From assembly GCA_029265075.1 (NCBI GenBank), contig JAJUJZ010000012.1, forward strand, positions 1-39,226: a DNA stretch of 39,226 nucleotides. The letters run 5' to 3'. Below the pieces are notes generated by a model, which did no database searches, was not told the DNA's origin, and worked only from the letters and a program-made list of their open reading frames with translations. Below are positions 23,952 through 33,559 of this stretch, in pieces (the first letter of the stretch is position 1; each line of letters opens with the position of its first letter). Source of the stretch: Gammaproteobacteria bacterium (lineage in GTDB: Bacteria; Pseudomonadota; Gammaproteobacteria; Pseudomonadales; CAMLJR01). A program made the position numbers and the translations under genes.

Positions 23952-24090
23952 GCGGCAATCCGGGTTTGTTGATGGGGCAGGCAGTATACCCGCTGGGAGC
24001 AGCGGCGCCGACCGGCGGAATAGGGGACCCTGGAGGAGGCGTGGCAAGTGCCCTGCGGCGCTTCTGGGGCCTCCCAGACGGCCTGCTGAC

Positions 24091-24119
24091 TGTCGGAAAG
24101 GCCCCTTTGATGATATGAT
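24091..24119 (+). promoter_or_regulatory. Candidate gyrA promoter with extended -10
   Basis: TGATATGAT (24111-24119) is an extended -10 (TGn plus TATGAT). TGTCGG, 17 bases upstream at 24091-24096, is a poor -35, as is common with extended -10 promoters. It leaves a leader of about 175 bases. The rest of 23952-24301 holds no gene. Confidence 0.4.
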
Positions 24120-24301
24120 TCAGCACTTTGTTTCAGCCGGTCCCGCTCGCTGGGTGAGCGGTTCCCTGCCGGTCTGACGCAGTAGCCCGGTCGATCTCCC
24201 GTCCTGGCGCAGCGCTGCGCGTCGCCAGCTGCGGCGCTCTCGGTTTTCGCATCGATTCTGCAGCGATCGATATCTAACAACTAAAGGAAGCACTAGCCGC
24301 T

Positions 24302-26980
24302 ATGGGCGAGTTAGCCAGAGAAATTGTGCCGGTCAGTCTCGAGGACGAGCTCAAGCAGTCGTATCTCGACTATGCCATGAGCGTCATCGTCGGCCGCGCG
24401 CTCCCGGATGTGCGCGACGGGCTCAAGCCGGTCCACCGCAGGGTGCTGTTCGCCATGAGCGAACTCGGCAACGACTGGAACAAGGCATACAAGAAATCGG
24501 CGCGGGTGGTCGGTGACGTCATCGGTAAATATCACCCGCATGGCGACTCGGCGGTCTACGACACCATCGTGCGGATGGCGCAGCCGTTTTCGCTGCGCTA
24601 CATGCTGGTGGACGGGCAGGGCAACTTCGGCTCGATCGACGGCGACTCCGCAGCGGCGATGCGTTACACCGAAATCCGCATGGCGAAGATTTCGCACGAT
24701 CTGCTCGCCGATCTCGATAAGGAGACGGTCGACTGGGTGCCCAACTATGACGGCACCGAACAGATTCCCGAAGTCCTGCCAACCCGCATTCCCAACCTGC
24801 TGGTGAACGGCTCCTCGGGTATTGCGGTCGGCATGGCGACCAATATTCCGCCGCACAACCTGACCGAAGTGGTCAACGCCTGCCTGGCGCTGATCGATAA
24901 TCCCGACGCCACCATCGACGAACTGATGGAGCATATCCCCGGGCCCGACTTCCCGACCGCGGGCATCATCAATGGCCGGGCTGGCATCGTCGAGGCTTAT
25001 CGCACCGGTCGTGGCCGCATCTATGTCCGTGCCCGCGCCGAGGTCGAGGTCGATCCGAAGACCAATCGCGAAACCATCGTGGTCAGCGAGCTGCCCTATC
25101 AGGTCAACAAGGCGCGCCTGATCGAAAAGATCGCCGAGCTGGTCAAGGAGAAGAAGCTTGAAGGCATCTCCGAGCTGCGCGACGAGTCCGACAAGGATGG
25201 CCTGCGCGTAGTCATTGAGATCAAGCGCGGCGAAATGGGCGAGGTGGTACTCAATAATCTCTACGCCCAGACGCAGATGGAAAGCGTCTTCGGCATCAAC
25301 ATCGTGGCGCTGCTCGACGGCCGGCCGCGGCTGCTCAACCTGAAAGAGCTGCTGGAAGCCTTTATCCGCCACCGGCGCGAGGTAGTTACCCGCCGCACGG
25401 TCTACCTGCTGCGCAAAGCGCGTGAGCGCGGCCATATTCTCGAAGGGCTGGCGATTGCCATCGCCAACATCGATCCGGTGATCGAACTGATCCGGGCCTC
25501 AGCCACGACGGCTGAGGCGCGCGAGAAGCTGCTTGCCCAGGCCTGGGAGCCGGGTTCGGTGCTGGCGATGCTGGAGCGGGCGGGCGCCGATGCCTGTCGT
25601 CCGGATGAACTGCCGGCAGAGCTCGGTTTCCGCGATGGCAAATACCGTCTGTCAGTCGAGCAGGTGCAGGCCATCCTCGATCTGCGGCTGCAGAAACTGA
25701 CCGGCCTCGAGCATGAAAAGCTGCTTGAGGAGTACCAGACCAAGCTCGACGAGATTGCCGAATATCTGCATATCCTTGCGAGCCCGGAGAAGCTCAAGGC
25801 GGTCATCCGCGACGAGCTGGACAAGGTCGTTGCCGACTACGGCGATGCCCGTCGCACCGAGATCGTGACCTCGCAGATGGATATCTCCATCGAGGACCTG
25901 ATTGCCGAAGAAGATCGCGTTGTCACCATTTCGCATGGCGGTTACGCCAAATCGCAGCCGCTGGCCGATTATCAGGCACAGCGTCGCGGCGGCATGGGTC
26001 GCTCGGCGACCGCAGTGAAGGACGAGGATTACGTTGAGCATCTGCTGGTTGCCAGCTCGCATGACACGGTGCTCTGCTTCACCAACCTCGGCAAGGTTTA
26101 CTGGCTGAAGGTGTATCAGATTCCGATTGCCAGCCGTAACTCCCGCGGACGACCGGTGGTCAACCTGCTCTCGCTGGATGAAGGCGAACGAATTACTTCG
26201 ATTCTGCCGGTGCGCGACTATCTCGAGGACCACTACATCGTCATGGCAACCGCCAATGGTACGGTGAAAAAGACCGCGCTGACGGAGTTCTCGCGGCCGC
26301 GCAGCGTTGGTCTGCGCGCGCTCGATCTCGATGAGGGCGATGTGCTGGTTGGCACCGCCATCACTGACGGCAAGCGCGACATCATGCTGTTCTCAAATGC
26401 CAACAAGGCCGTGCGCTTCAGCGAACAGGAGGTACGCCCGCTGAGCCGCACCGCCCGTGGGGTGCGTGGCATTCGTCTCGAAGAGGGGCAGCAGATGATC
26501 TCGCTGATCATCCCCGCCGAAGGCGGGCGGGTGCTGACGGTGAGCGAGAACGGTTACGGCAAGCGGACGCCGATCGAAGACTTCCCGACCAAAGGTCGCG
26601 GCACCATGGGTGTCATCGCCATGCAGCTCAGCGAGCGCAATGGCGCTCTGGTTGGGGCTGTTCAGGTCTTTGAAGGCGATGAGCTGATGCTGATCACCGA
26701 TCAGGGCACCCTGGTCCGTACCCGCACCGAAGAGATTTCCGAGCTGTCGCGCAATACCCAGGGCGTGCGCATCATCCGTCTCAAGGAGGGCGAGCAGCTG
26801 GTGGGTGTAGCCCGCGTGGATGAGGCCGCCACCAAAGGTGACGAGGCGCCACTTGATCCGGAAAGTGACGAGAGCGCGCCGACGCCGGGCAGCAGTGTAG
26901 CGGGTGCGGATCTCCCGGTGACCGGCGAAGCGTCTGATGAAAGTGGCGAGCAGGACGCTGGCGACAGCGATGCGTCCTGA
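24302..26980 (+). CDS. gyrA: DNA gyrase subunit A
   Basis: 892 residues. The breakage-reunion domain has catalytic Y122 (MRYTEIR). The quinolone region [10 protein letters not shown] has S83 and D87 at E. coli numbering, the drug-sensitive residues. The C-terminal six-bladed DNA-wrapping domain carries the GyrA-box-like QRRGGMG. GyrA with GyrB introduces negative supercoils. The protein ends in an acidic tail of about 50 residues rich in Asp, Glu, Ser and Gly. GGAAG lies 13 bases before ATG, a loose ribosome binding site. serC starts 37 bases after the stop. Confidence 0.98.
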   Translation: MGELAREIVPVSLEDELKQSYLDYAMSVIVGRALPDVRDGLKPVHRRVLFAMSELGNDWNKAYKKSARVVGDVIGKYHPHGDSAVYDTIVRMAQPFSLRYMLVDGQGNFGSIDGDSAAAMRYTEIRMAKISHDLLADLDKETVDWVPNYDGTEQIPEVLPTRIPNLLVNGSSGIAVGMATNIPPHNLTEVVNACLALIDNPDATIDELMEHIPGPDFPTAGIINGRAGIVEAYRTGRGRIYVRARAEVEVDPKTNRETIVVSELPYQVNKARLIEKIAELVKEKKLEGISELRDESDKDGLRVVIEIKRGEMGEVVLNNLYAQTQMESVFGINIVALLDGRPRLLNLKELLEAFIRHRREVVTRRTVYLLRKARERGHILEGLAIAIANIDPVIELIRASATTAEAREKLLAQAWEPGSVLAMLERAGADACRPDELPAELGFRDGKYRLSVEQVQAILDLRLQKLTGLEHEKLLEEYQTKLDEIAEYLHILASPEKLKAVIRDELDKVVADYGDARRTEIVTSQMDISIEDLIAEEDRVVTISHGGYAKSQPLADYQAQRRGGMGRSATAVKDEDYVEHLLVASSHDTVLCFTNLGKVYWLKVYQIPIASRNSRGRPVVNLLSLDEGERITSILPVRDYLEDHYIVMATANGTVKKTALTEFSRPRSVGLRALDLDEGDVLVGTAITDGKRDIMLFSNANKAVRFSEQEVRPLSRTARGVRGIRLEEGQQMISLIIPAEGGRVLTVSENGYGKRTPIEDFPTKGRGTMGVIAMQLSERNGALVGAVQVFEGDELMLITDQGTLVRTRTEEISELSRNTQGVRIIRLKEGEQLVGVARVDEAATKGDEAPLDPESDESAPTPGSSVAGADLPVTGEASDESGEQDAGDSDAS

Positions 26981-27017
26981 TAACGCCCGCAGTTTTCTTC
27001 AACCAGGCATGGCGACC

Positions 27018-28097
27018 ATGACTCGCAAATACAACTTCTGTGCCGGACCGGCGGCTCTGCCGGACGCCGTATTACAACAGGCTCAGGCCGAACTGCCAGA
27101 CTGGCAGGGACACGGCCTCTCCATCATGGAGATGAGCCACCGCTCGAAAGAGTTTGTCGGCGTAGCTGAAACAGCCGAGCGCGATTTCCGCGACTTGCTG
27201 AATATCAGTGACGATTACGCCGTGCTGTTCGTGCAGGGCGGCGCCAGCCAGCAATTCGCCGCGGTGCCGCTTAACCTGCTGCCGGAAGGAGGCGTGGCGG
27301 ACTATGTCAACACCGGCCAGTGGTCCATGAAGGCGATCAAGGAAGCGCAGCGCTACGGCCGCGTCAATGTTGTTGCCAGCAGCGAAGCCACTAACTTCTC
27401 CACCATTCCGCCGCAGGAGAGCTGGCAGCTCAGCGATGATGCCGCTTACCTGCACTACACGCCCAACGAAACCATCGGCGGCCTGGAGTTCTTCTGGACG
27501 CCGGACGTGAAGGCACCGCTGGTGGCGGACATGTCTTCGACCATCCTGTCGCGCCCCATCGATGTATCGAAGTTCGGGGTGATCTATGCAGGGGCGCAGA
27601 AGAATATCGGGCCAGCCGGTCTCACCATCGTCATCGTGCGCAAGGATCTGCTGGGGCGGGCCCGGGCGGTCTGTCCCACCATGCTCAGCTACAAGGTCGC
27701 TGCCGACAACGGCTCGATGTACAACACTCCGCCGACCTTCGGCTGGTATCTGGCAGGCCTGGTGTTCCGCTGGCTGAAAGAGCTGGGCGGCCTCACTGCG
27801 ATGGAGCAGATCAACCGGCGTAAGGCAGAGAAACTCTACAGCTACATCGACAGCAGTGGCTTCTACAGTAATCCGGTCGAGCCGCAGAGCCGTTCGCTGA
27901 TGAACGTACCGTTCGTGCTGGCCGATGCCTCGCTCGACAAACGCTTCCTCGAAGAAGCGAATGCGGCCGGGCTTTTCAATCTGGCCGGTCATCGCTCGGT
28001 TGGTGGCATGCGTGCCAGCATCTACAACGCGGTGACGGAAGAGGCAGTCGACGCCCTGATCGACTTCATGAAGGATTTTGCGGCGCGTAACGGCTGA
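27018..28097 (+). CDS. serC: Phosphoserine aminotransferase SerC
   Basis: A 359-residue class-V aminotransferase. PLP lysine K195 ([11 protein letters not shown]), [10 protein letters not shown] near 71, and the C-terminal [15 protein letters not shown]. It makes phosphoserine from phosphohydroxypyruvate, and 4-phosphohydroxythreonine for vitamin B6, which links it to pdxJ in the same window. ATG 27018 begins the family-typical [15 protein letters not shown]. Upstream in-frame ATGs (26937, 27009) are not favoured because the first lies inside gyrA. Confidence 0.97.
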   Translation: MTRKYNFCAGPAALPDAVLQQAQAELPDWQGHGLSIMEMSHRSKEFVGVAETAERDFRDLLNISDDYAVLFVQGGASQQFAAVPLNLLPEGGVADYVNTGQWSMKAIKEAQRYGRVNVVASSEATNFSTIPPQESWQLSDDAAYLHYTPNETIGGLEFFWTPDVKAPLVADMSSTILSRPIDVSKFGVIYAGAQKNIGPAGLTIVIVRKDLLGRARAVCPTMLSYKVAADNGSMYNTPPTFGWYLAGLVFRWLKELGGLTAMEQINRRKAEKLYSYIDSSGFYSNPVEPQSRSLMNVPFVLADASLDKRFLEEANAAGLFNLAGHRSVGGMRASIYNAVTEEAVDALIDFMKDFAARNG

Positions 28098-28107
28098 GAG
28101 GCGATGC

Positions 28108-29220
28108 ATGAGTAACGGCGATCTCGACAAACTGCGCCAGCAGATCGATGCCATCGACAGCGAGATGCTGCGTCTGCTGTCGCAGCGTGCGCGTTGCGCC
28201 CAGCAGGTGGCTGAGGTGAAGCTGCGCGAAATCGAGGAACAGGATGGCAAGGTGGATCTCACCAAGGTGATGTTCTACCGGCCCGAGCGCGAAGCACAGG
28301 TACTGCGCCGCATCATGGACGCCAATCCCGGACCACTGCCGGACGAGGCGGTGGCGCGTATTTTTCGGGAAGTGATGTCGGCCTGTCTGGCGCTGGAGCG
28401 GCCCATGGAGGTTGCCTATTTTGGCCCGGAAGGCACCTTCACTCACGCTGCCACGCTCAAACATTTTGGCAACTCCGTCATCGCCATTCCGTCGCCGAGC
28501 ATCGCGCATGTGTTTACCCAGGTGGAATCGGGCCAGTGTCAGTACGGCGTGGTGCCGGTGGAGAACTCCACCGAGGGCATGGTCAATCACACCATCGACA
28601 ACTTCATGAATTCGCCGCTCAAGATCTGTGGCGAAGTCGAAGTGCGGATCCAGCTCCATCTGCTCGTCAACGCGCGTACCGATGCGTCTAAGGTCAGAAA
28701 AATCGTTGCCCATCAGCAGGCGCTGGCCCAGGCGCGTAACTGGCTCGACGCCAACTGGCCACTGGTAGAGCGGGTAGCGGTGGCCAGCAATGCCGAAGGG
28801 GCGCGCATGGCGGCCGCCGAGGATGGCGTCGCAGCAGTGGCTGGCGACATGGCGGCAGACCAGTACCAGTTGTCGAAGCTGGCGACCAATATCGAAGATT
28901 ACGCCAACAACACCACGCGGTTTCTGGTGATCGGCAAGGAGTGGGTGCCGCCCAGCGGCCGCGACAAGACCTCCATCATTGTCTCGACCCACAACCGGCC
29001 GGGCGCGCTGTACCGCCTGCTGGAGCCGTTTGAAAAGGCCGGCATCAGCCTCACGCGGATCGATACGCGGCCGTCGCGGACACAGAACTGGGCCTACGTA
29101 TTCTTCATCGAATTCGAAGGCCACCAGGAGGATGCGCCGATCAGGGCGATTCTGAGTGAAATCGAAGAAAAATCGCTGATGCTGAAGCCGCTGGGATCAT
29201 ATCCCCGCGCGGTGATCTGA
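28108..29220 (+). CDS. pheA: Chorismate mutase / prephenate dehydratase (P-protein)
   Basis: 370 residues in three parts: AroQ-type chorismate mutase (about 1-95, DLDKLRQQIDAIDSEMLRLL), prephenate dehydratase (about 99-275, YFGPEGTFTHAA and NNTTRFLVIG) and a regulatory ACT domain (about 285-360, NRPGALYRLLEPF and the phenylalanine-binding TRIDTRPSR). It leads chorismate to phenylpyruvate and is probably inhibited by phenylalanine. GAGAGG precedes ATG 28108. It lies ten bases after serC. Confidence 0.97.
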   Translation: MSNGDLDKLRQQIDAIDSEMLRLLSQRARCAQQVAEVKLREIEEQDGKVDLTKVMFYRPEREAQVLRRIMDANPGPLPDEAVARIFREVMSACLALERPMEVAYFGPEGTFTHAATLKHFGNSVIAIPSPSIAHVFTQVESGQCQYGVVPVENSTEGMVNHTIDNFMNSPLKICGEVEVRIQLHLLVNARTDASKVRKIVAHQQALAQARNWLDANWPLVERVAVASNAEGARMAAAEDGVAAVAGDMAADQYQLSKLATNIEDYANNTTRFLVIGKEWVPPSGRDKTSIIVSTHNRPGALYRLLEPFEKAGISLTRIDTRPSRTQNWAYVFFIEFEGHQEDAPIRAILSEIEEKSLMLKPLGSYPRAVI

Positions 29221-29411
29221 GAAGAGGCGGGCGACCCGCGTCAGCCCAGCCGGCGCGGCAGGATCGCGCTCAGGGAATCCAGGTGGCTGGAACAGAGTTC
29301 GCTGCCTGCGCAGCGATAGTGAGGCTAGTGCGCGGTTCGCCGCAGCTCACAGGGTGGGCTGACACAGAAGCCCGGCACGCGGTCGGTATTCGTTGAAAAT
29401 GGAGCGGAACC

Positions 29412-30509
29412 TTGAGTTGTGATTTCATTGAGCTGGCCAATCCCGGCGTCCAGCGTCTCCACCCTTACCAGGCCGGCAAGCCGATCGAGGAGCTGCAGCG
29501 TGAGCTGGGGCTGACGCATATCGTCAAGCTCGCCAGCAACGAGAACCCGATGGGCCCCAGTCCCGCCGTGATTGAAGCGTGCCGTGCCGAGCTGGCGGAA
29601 ATCATCCGCTATCCCGACAGCAACGGTTTCGAGCTCAAGGCAGCGCTGGCGGCGAAGCTGAATGTGGCGCCGGCGCAGCTCACACTGGGCAACGGTTCCA
29701 ATGACCTGATCGATCTGATCGCCAAGGTGTTCCTGGGCCCGGATACCTCCGGTATCTATTCGCAGTACGGCTTCGCCATCTATGCGCTGGCAATTCAGGC
29801 CTGCAATGCGCGTGGCATCAGCGTGCCGGCGCGCAACTGGGGCCATGACCTGCAGGCGATGGCCGCCGCCGTCGAAGAGGACACCCGTCTCATCTACGTC
29901 GCCAACCCCAATAACCCCACCGGTACCGCTGTGGGGCGCGAGGAGCTGCTGGCATTTCTGCGGCAGGTGCCGGCGTCGGTGGTGGTGGTGATCGATGAGG
30001 CCTACACCGAATACGTCGAAGACCCCGATTTCCCCAACGCTATTGAACTGCTCGAGCAGTTTCCCAATCTGGTGGTGTTCCGCACCTTCTCGAAAGCATA
30101 CGGTCTGGCCGGTCTGCGTGTGGGCTACAGCGTCTCGAGCCCGCAGCTGGCTGACCTGCTCAACCGTGTGCGTGCGCCCTTCAACGTCAGTTCGGTGGCG
30201 CTGGCGGCAGCGGTTGCCGCGCTGGGCGATGACGATTACCTCGAGCGCAGCCGTGCGCTCAATCGCGAAGGCATGCAGCAGCTGATCAGGGGCTGTGAGG
30301 AGCAGGGGATTCCCTACATCCCTTCGCTTGGCAACTTCCTCACCATCGAGGTGGGCCCGGATGCCGGCAATCTCTACCAGCGGCTGCTGCGCGAAGGCGT
30401 CATCGTACGCCCGCTGGCCCCCTATCAGATGCCGAATCACCTGCGGGTCTCGATCGGCCTGCCGGAAGAGAATGCTTTCTTCCTCGACGCGCTGAAGCGG
30501 GTGCGCTGA
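29412..30509 (+). CDS. hisC: Histidinol-phosphate / aromatic aminotransferase HisC
   Basis: A 365-residue class-I/II aminotransferase. NPNNPTG at 165-171, DEAYTEY at 195-201 and PLP lysine K228 (RTFSKAYGLAGLRVGY). In this cluster the enzyme can serve aromatic amino-acid synthesis as well as histidine synthesis. It starts with TTG at 29412, eight bases after GGAG, and the MSCDF start matches Pseudomonas HisC. The stop directly abuts the tyrA ATG. A 191-base gap to pheA shows no clear promoter or terminator. Confidence 0.95.
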   Translation: MSCDFIELANPGVQRLHPYQAGKPIEELQRELGLTHIVKLASNENPMGPSPAVIEACRAELAEIIRYPDSNGFELKAALAAKLNVAPAQLTLGNGSNDLIDLIAKVFLGPDTSGIYSQYGFAIYALAIQACNARGISVPARNWGHDLQAMAAAVEEDTRLIYVANPNNPTGTAVGREELLAFLRQVPASVVVVIDEAYTEYVEDPDFPNAIELLEQFPNLVVFRTFSKAYGLAGLRVGYSVSSPQLADLLNRVRAPFNVSSVALAAAVAALGDDDYLERSRALNREGMQQLIRGCEEQGIPYIPSLGNFLTIEVGPDAGNLYQRLLREGVIVRPLAPYQMPNHLRVSIGLPEENAFFLDALKRVR

Positions 30510-31421
30510 ATGACTGCTCCGGCGCACACCAGACGCCTCGCCATCCTCGGCCTGGGGCTGATTGGTGGCTCGCTGGCGGTCGGGCTGCGTCAGCGCGGGC
30601 TCGTGGGGGAGGTGATCGGCTGGGGGCGGCGCGCTGCTTCACTGGAGCGTGGTGTCGAGCTCGGTGTGATCGATCGCTATACGCTCGATCTGAAGGAGGC
30701 GGTGGCGGCGGCCGATATTGTGGTAATCGCTACGCCAACGCTGATTGCCGAGCAGGTGCTGGCCGAGCTGAAGCCACTGTGGCGGGATGATCTGATCGTC
30801 ACCGACGTTGCCAGCGTCAAAGGCAATCTCGAGCGTGCCGCACGTCAGCTGTTTGGCACGCCGCCGGCCAGTCTGGTGCTGGCGCATCCGATCGCCGGTT
30901 CGGAAAAGAGCGGCGTGGAAGCCGCCCATGCCGAGCTGTTTGTCAGTCACCGCGTGATCATCACGCCGTTGCCGGAGACGGCGCCCGCAGCGGTGGAAGC
31001 CGTCACCGCGTTATGGCGCGATGTGGATGCTGAGGTGGTCGAAATGTCGGTGGAGCGGCACGACACCGTGCTGGCAGCCACCAGTCATCTGCCGCACGCG
31101 CTGGCCTATGTGCTGGTCGACAGCCTGGCCGGCGATCCGGCTCAGCGCGACATCTTTCGCTTTGCCGCTGGCGGGTTCCGCGATTTCACCCGCATCGCTT
31201 CCAGCGATCCGACCATGTGGCACGACATCTCGCTTGCCAACCGCGATGCGCTGCTGCTGGCGATCGATCAGTTCAGCGCTGGCCTGAAGGCATTGCGGGA
31301 AAGTATTGACCGCCGGGATGGCCCCGCCATAATGGCGACCTTCGAGCGCGCCAAGGAGGCGCGAGACCAGTTTGCAGTGATGCTGGAACGTCAGCGCGCT
31401 GCCACCACCAGCCAAGAGTAG
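30510..31421 (+). CDS. tyrA: Prephenate dehydrogenase TyrA
   Basis: 303 residues. The Rossmann motif GLGLIGGSLA is near residue 13, VTDVASVKG and HPIAGSEKSGVEAA form the active site, and helical dimerisation follows. It converts prephenate to 4-hydroxyphenylpyruvate. ATG 30510 follows the hisC stop with no gap. The stop TAG (31419-31421) is in frame with aroA only two codons downstream. No C-terminal ACT domain is present. Confidence 0.96.
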   Translation: MTAPAHTRRLAILGLGLIGGSLAVGLRQRGLVGEVIGWGRRAASLERGVELGVIDRYTLDLKEAVAAADIVVIATPTLIAEQVLAELKPLWRDDLIVTDVASVKGNLERAARQLFGTPPASLVLAHPIAGSEKSGVEAAHAELFVSHRVIITPLPETAPAAVEAVTALWRDVDAEVVEMSVERHDTVLAATSHLPHALAYVLVDSLAGDPAQRDIFRFAAGGFRDFTRIASSDPTMWHDISLANRDALLLAIDQFSAGLKALRESIDRRDGPAIMATFERAKEARDQFAVMLERQRAATTSQE

Positions 31422-31427
31422 CCACCA

Positions 31428-32729
31428 GTGGAATTCGTTGTGCAGCCGGGCGGTGTCGTCAAGGGTACGGTTCGCGTCCCGGGCGACAAATCCATCTCCC
31501 ATCGCGCCATCATGCTCGGCGCTATCGCCGAAGGTGTCACCGATATCAGCGGTTTTCTGGAGGGTGAGGATGCGCTCTCCACACTGCAGGCATTCCGCGC
31601 CATGGGTGTCGACATCGAAGGCCCCAGCGAAGGCAGGGTCCGCGTGCACGGCGTCGGCCTGCACGGTCTGAAGGCGCCGGCAGCCGCGCTCGACATGGGT
31701 AACTCCGGCACCTCCATGCGGCTGCTGGCGGGATTGCTGGCTGGCCAGCCGTTCCGGACCACTCTGATTGGCGATGCATCGCTCACCAAACGGCCGATGG
31801 AGCGGGTAGCCAGACCGCTGCGGCTGATGGGCGCCGAGGTTGAAACAACCCAGCCGGGTGGCACGCCGCCCATGACGGTGGGCGGCAGCCGGCTCAAGGG
31901 CATACATTATGAGCTGCCGATGGCCAGCGCCCAGGTGAAGTCGTGCGTGCTGCTGGCCGGGCTCTATGCCGACGGCGAGACCTCTGTCACTGAGCCGGCG
32001 CCGACGCGGGATCACACGGAGCGGATGCTGCGGGGCTTTGGTTATGCTGTTGAGCAGCGCGGGCCGGCCACGGTGGCGGTACAGGGGGGTGGACGGCTGC
32101 AGGGCACCCGCATTGAGGTGCCGGCGGATATCTCCTCGGCCACCTTCTTCATGATCGCTGCTGCGATTGCGCCGGGCTCAGACCTGACGCTCACCCACGT
32201 CGGGCTTAACCCTACCCGCATCGGCGTCATCAACATCCTCAAACTGATGGGTGCTGATCTCACACTCAGTGATGAACGCGAGGTGGGCGGCGAGCCGGTG
32301 GCGGATATTCGCGTGCGCTACGCACCGCTGCACGGCATCGAGATTCCGCTCGATCAGGTGCCGCTGGCCATCGACGAATTCCCGGCCCTGTTTATTGCCG
32401 CTGCCTGCGCCGACGGTACCACGGTATTGCGGGGCGCTGAGGAGCTGCGGGTCAAGGAGAGCGATCGCATTCAGGTGATGGCTGATGGCCTGCAGACGCT
32501 CGGTATTCGCGCCGAACCGACGCCGGACGGAATCGTGATCGAGGGCGGCGTGCTGGGCGGTGGTGCGATCGAGAGCCACCACGACCACCGCATCGCCATG
32601 TCCTTCGCCATCGCTGGCCTGCGCGCCACGGCGCCGATTACCATCCACGGCTGCGAAGTTGTGGCGACTTCCTTCCCCAACTTCACCATGCTGGCTGCCG
32701 AGGCGGGTCTGCGCCTGACGGTACGCTGA
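31428..32729 (+). CDS. aroA: 3-phosphoshikimate 1-carboxyvinyltransferase (EPSP synthase)
   Basis: 433 residues. GDKS at 19-22, GNSGTSMR at 91-98, SAQVK at 167-171, RDHTE at 194-198, NPTR at 261-264, catalytic D316 (AIDEFPA) and E344 (VKESDRI), and DHRIAM at 386-391. The RxHxE, GDKx, SAQxK and NxTR set is that of the class II (CP4-like/Gram-positive-type) enzymes, not E. coli AroA. The position of CP4's tolerance Ala is Gly here. Start GTG 31428, with no strong ribosome binding site, suggests coupling to tyrA. Confidence 0.96.
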   Translation: MEFVVQPGGVVKGTVRVPGDKSISHRAIMLGAIAEGVTDISGFLEGEDALSTLQAFRAMGVDIEGPSEGRVRVHGVGLHGLKAPAAALDMGNSGTSMRLLAGLLAGQPFRTTLIGDASLTKRPMERVARPLRLMGAEVETTQPGGTPPMTVGGSRLKGIHYELPMASAQVKSCVLLAGLYADGETSVTEPAPTRDHTERMLRGFGYAVEQRGPATVAVQGGGRLQGTRIEVPADISSATFFMIAAAIAPGSDLTLTHVGLNPTRIGVINILKLMGADLTLSDEREVGGEPVADIRVRYAPLHGIEIPLDQVPLAIDEFPALFIAAACADGTTVLRGAEELRVKESDRIQVMADGLQTLGIRAEPTPDGIVIEGGVLGGGAIESHHDHRIAMSFAIAGLRATAPITIHGCEVVATSFPNFTMLAAEAGLRLTVR

Positions 32730-32731
32730 CC

Positions 32732-33421
32732 ATGGCTCAGGGTAGTGTGCCGGTTCTCACCATCGACGGGCCCAGCGGCTCAGGTAAAGGCACGCTGGCC
32801 CAGCGGCTGGCGCGTCAGCTCGGCTGGCATTTGCTGGACAGCGGTGCACTCTACCGGGTGGTCGGACTGGCTGCTGTCGAGCAGGGTGTGGGTCTTGACG
32901 ATGAGACGGGGCTGGCGGCCATTGCCGAGCATCTGCCGATCTGTTTTGCCGCCTCGGCACCGGGTGAGCCGGCCGCGGTCATACTGGACGGACGCGACAT
33001 CAGCAAGGACGTTCGTAGCGAACAGGCGGGCTACTATGCCTCCCGCGTCGCGGTGTTCGAGGCGGTCCGCAACGCCCTGCAGGCGCGTCAGCGCGCTTTC
33101 GCCCAGCCGCCCGGCCTGGTTGCCGATGGTCGTGACATGGGCACCGAGGTGTTCCCTGACGCGCCACTCAAGGTCTATCTGACCGCCAGCGCGGAAGAGC
33201 GCGCGCAGCGCCGCTATAAGCAGTTGAAAAATAAAGGCGAGAATGTTAGTCTCGCGACCCTTTTAGAGGACATTCGCGCGCGCGATAAGCGCGACAGTGA
33301 GCGCGTCGTCGCCCCGCTGCGGCCGGCACCTGATGCTCACATCATCGACAGCACCGTGCTGCCGATTGATGAGGTGGAGCAGCAGGTGCTTGGGTTATTA
33401 CGCGCCAGACGAATGATTTGA
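32732..33421 (+). CDS. cmk: Cytidylate kinase
   Basis: A 229-residue nucleoside monophosphate kinase. The P-loop GPSGSGKGT is at 13-21, followed by LDSGALYR, DGRDMGTEVFPDAPLKVYL and RRYKQLKNKG (lid). It phosphorylates CMP and dCMP. It starts two bases after the aroA stop and precedes rpsA, the usual gammaproteobacterial arrangement. Confidence 0.97.
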   Translation: MAQGSVPVLTIDGPSGSGKGTLAQRLARQLGWHLLDSGALYRVVGLAAVEQGVGLDDETGLAAIAEHLPICFAASAPGEPAAVILDGRDISKDVRSEQAGYYASRVAVFEAVRNALQARQRAFAQPPGLVADGRDMGTEVFPDAPLKVYLTASAEERAQRRYKQLKNKGENVSLATLLEDIRARDKRDSERVVAPLRPAPDAHIIDSTVLPIDEVEQQVLGLLRARRMI

Positions 33422-33428
33422 TTTTCAA

Positions 33429-33540
33429 ATCCGGTGCCATTCAGGTGCCGGGACCGGATCGGGCGAAATACCAGCTGTCGCCCGATGCGGGATAACCAGC
33501 CCCATGTCTGCTGGTGGCATGGGTGGAGCAGCGATGCTCC
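33429..33540 (+). promoter_or_regulatory. Structured rpsA leader (putative S1 autoregulatory region)
   Basis: Four stem-loops lie between cmk and rpsA: ATCCGGT/ACCGGAT (33429-33459), TCGGGCGA/TCGCCCGA (33459-33485), CCCATG/CATGGG (33501-33523) and GGAGCA-GCGA-TGCTCC (33525-33540), the last with a GNRA loop. The start codon has no strong Shine-Dalgarno sequence. In E. coli the rpsA leader also folds into consecutive hairpins with a weak ribosome binding site, and S1 represses its own translation there. The same control is inferred. Confidence 0.55.
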
Positions 33541-33559
33541 GAAACCACAGGTACTGACA

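Noticed and set aside
22740-23972. 410-codon plus-strand frame antisense to mtaD
   Set aside because: The minus strand carries the full set of deaminase motifs; the plus frame has none.
24542-24562. Possible quinolone-resistance change in gyrA
   Set aside because: S83 and D87 are both wild type ([10 protein letters not shown]).
29325-30527. 400-codon frame antisense to hisC
   Set aside because: A consequence of GC-rich codon bias; it covers hisC completely and shows no family match.
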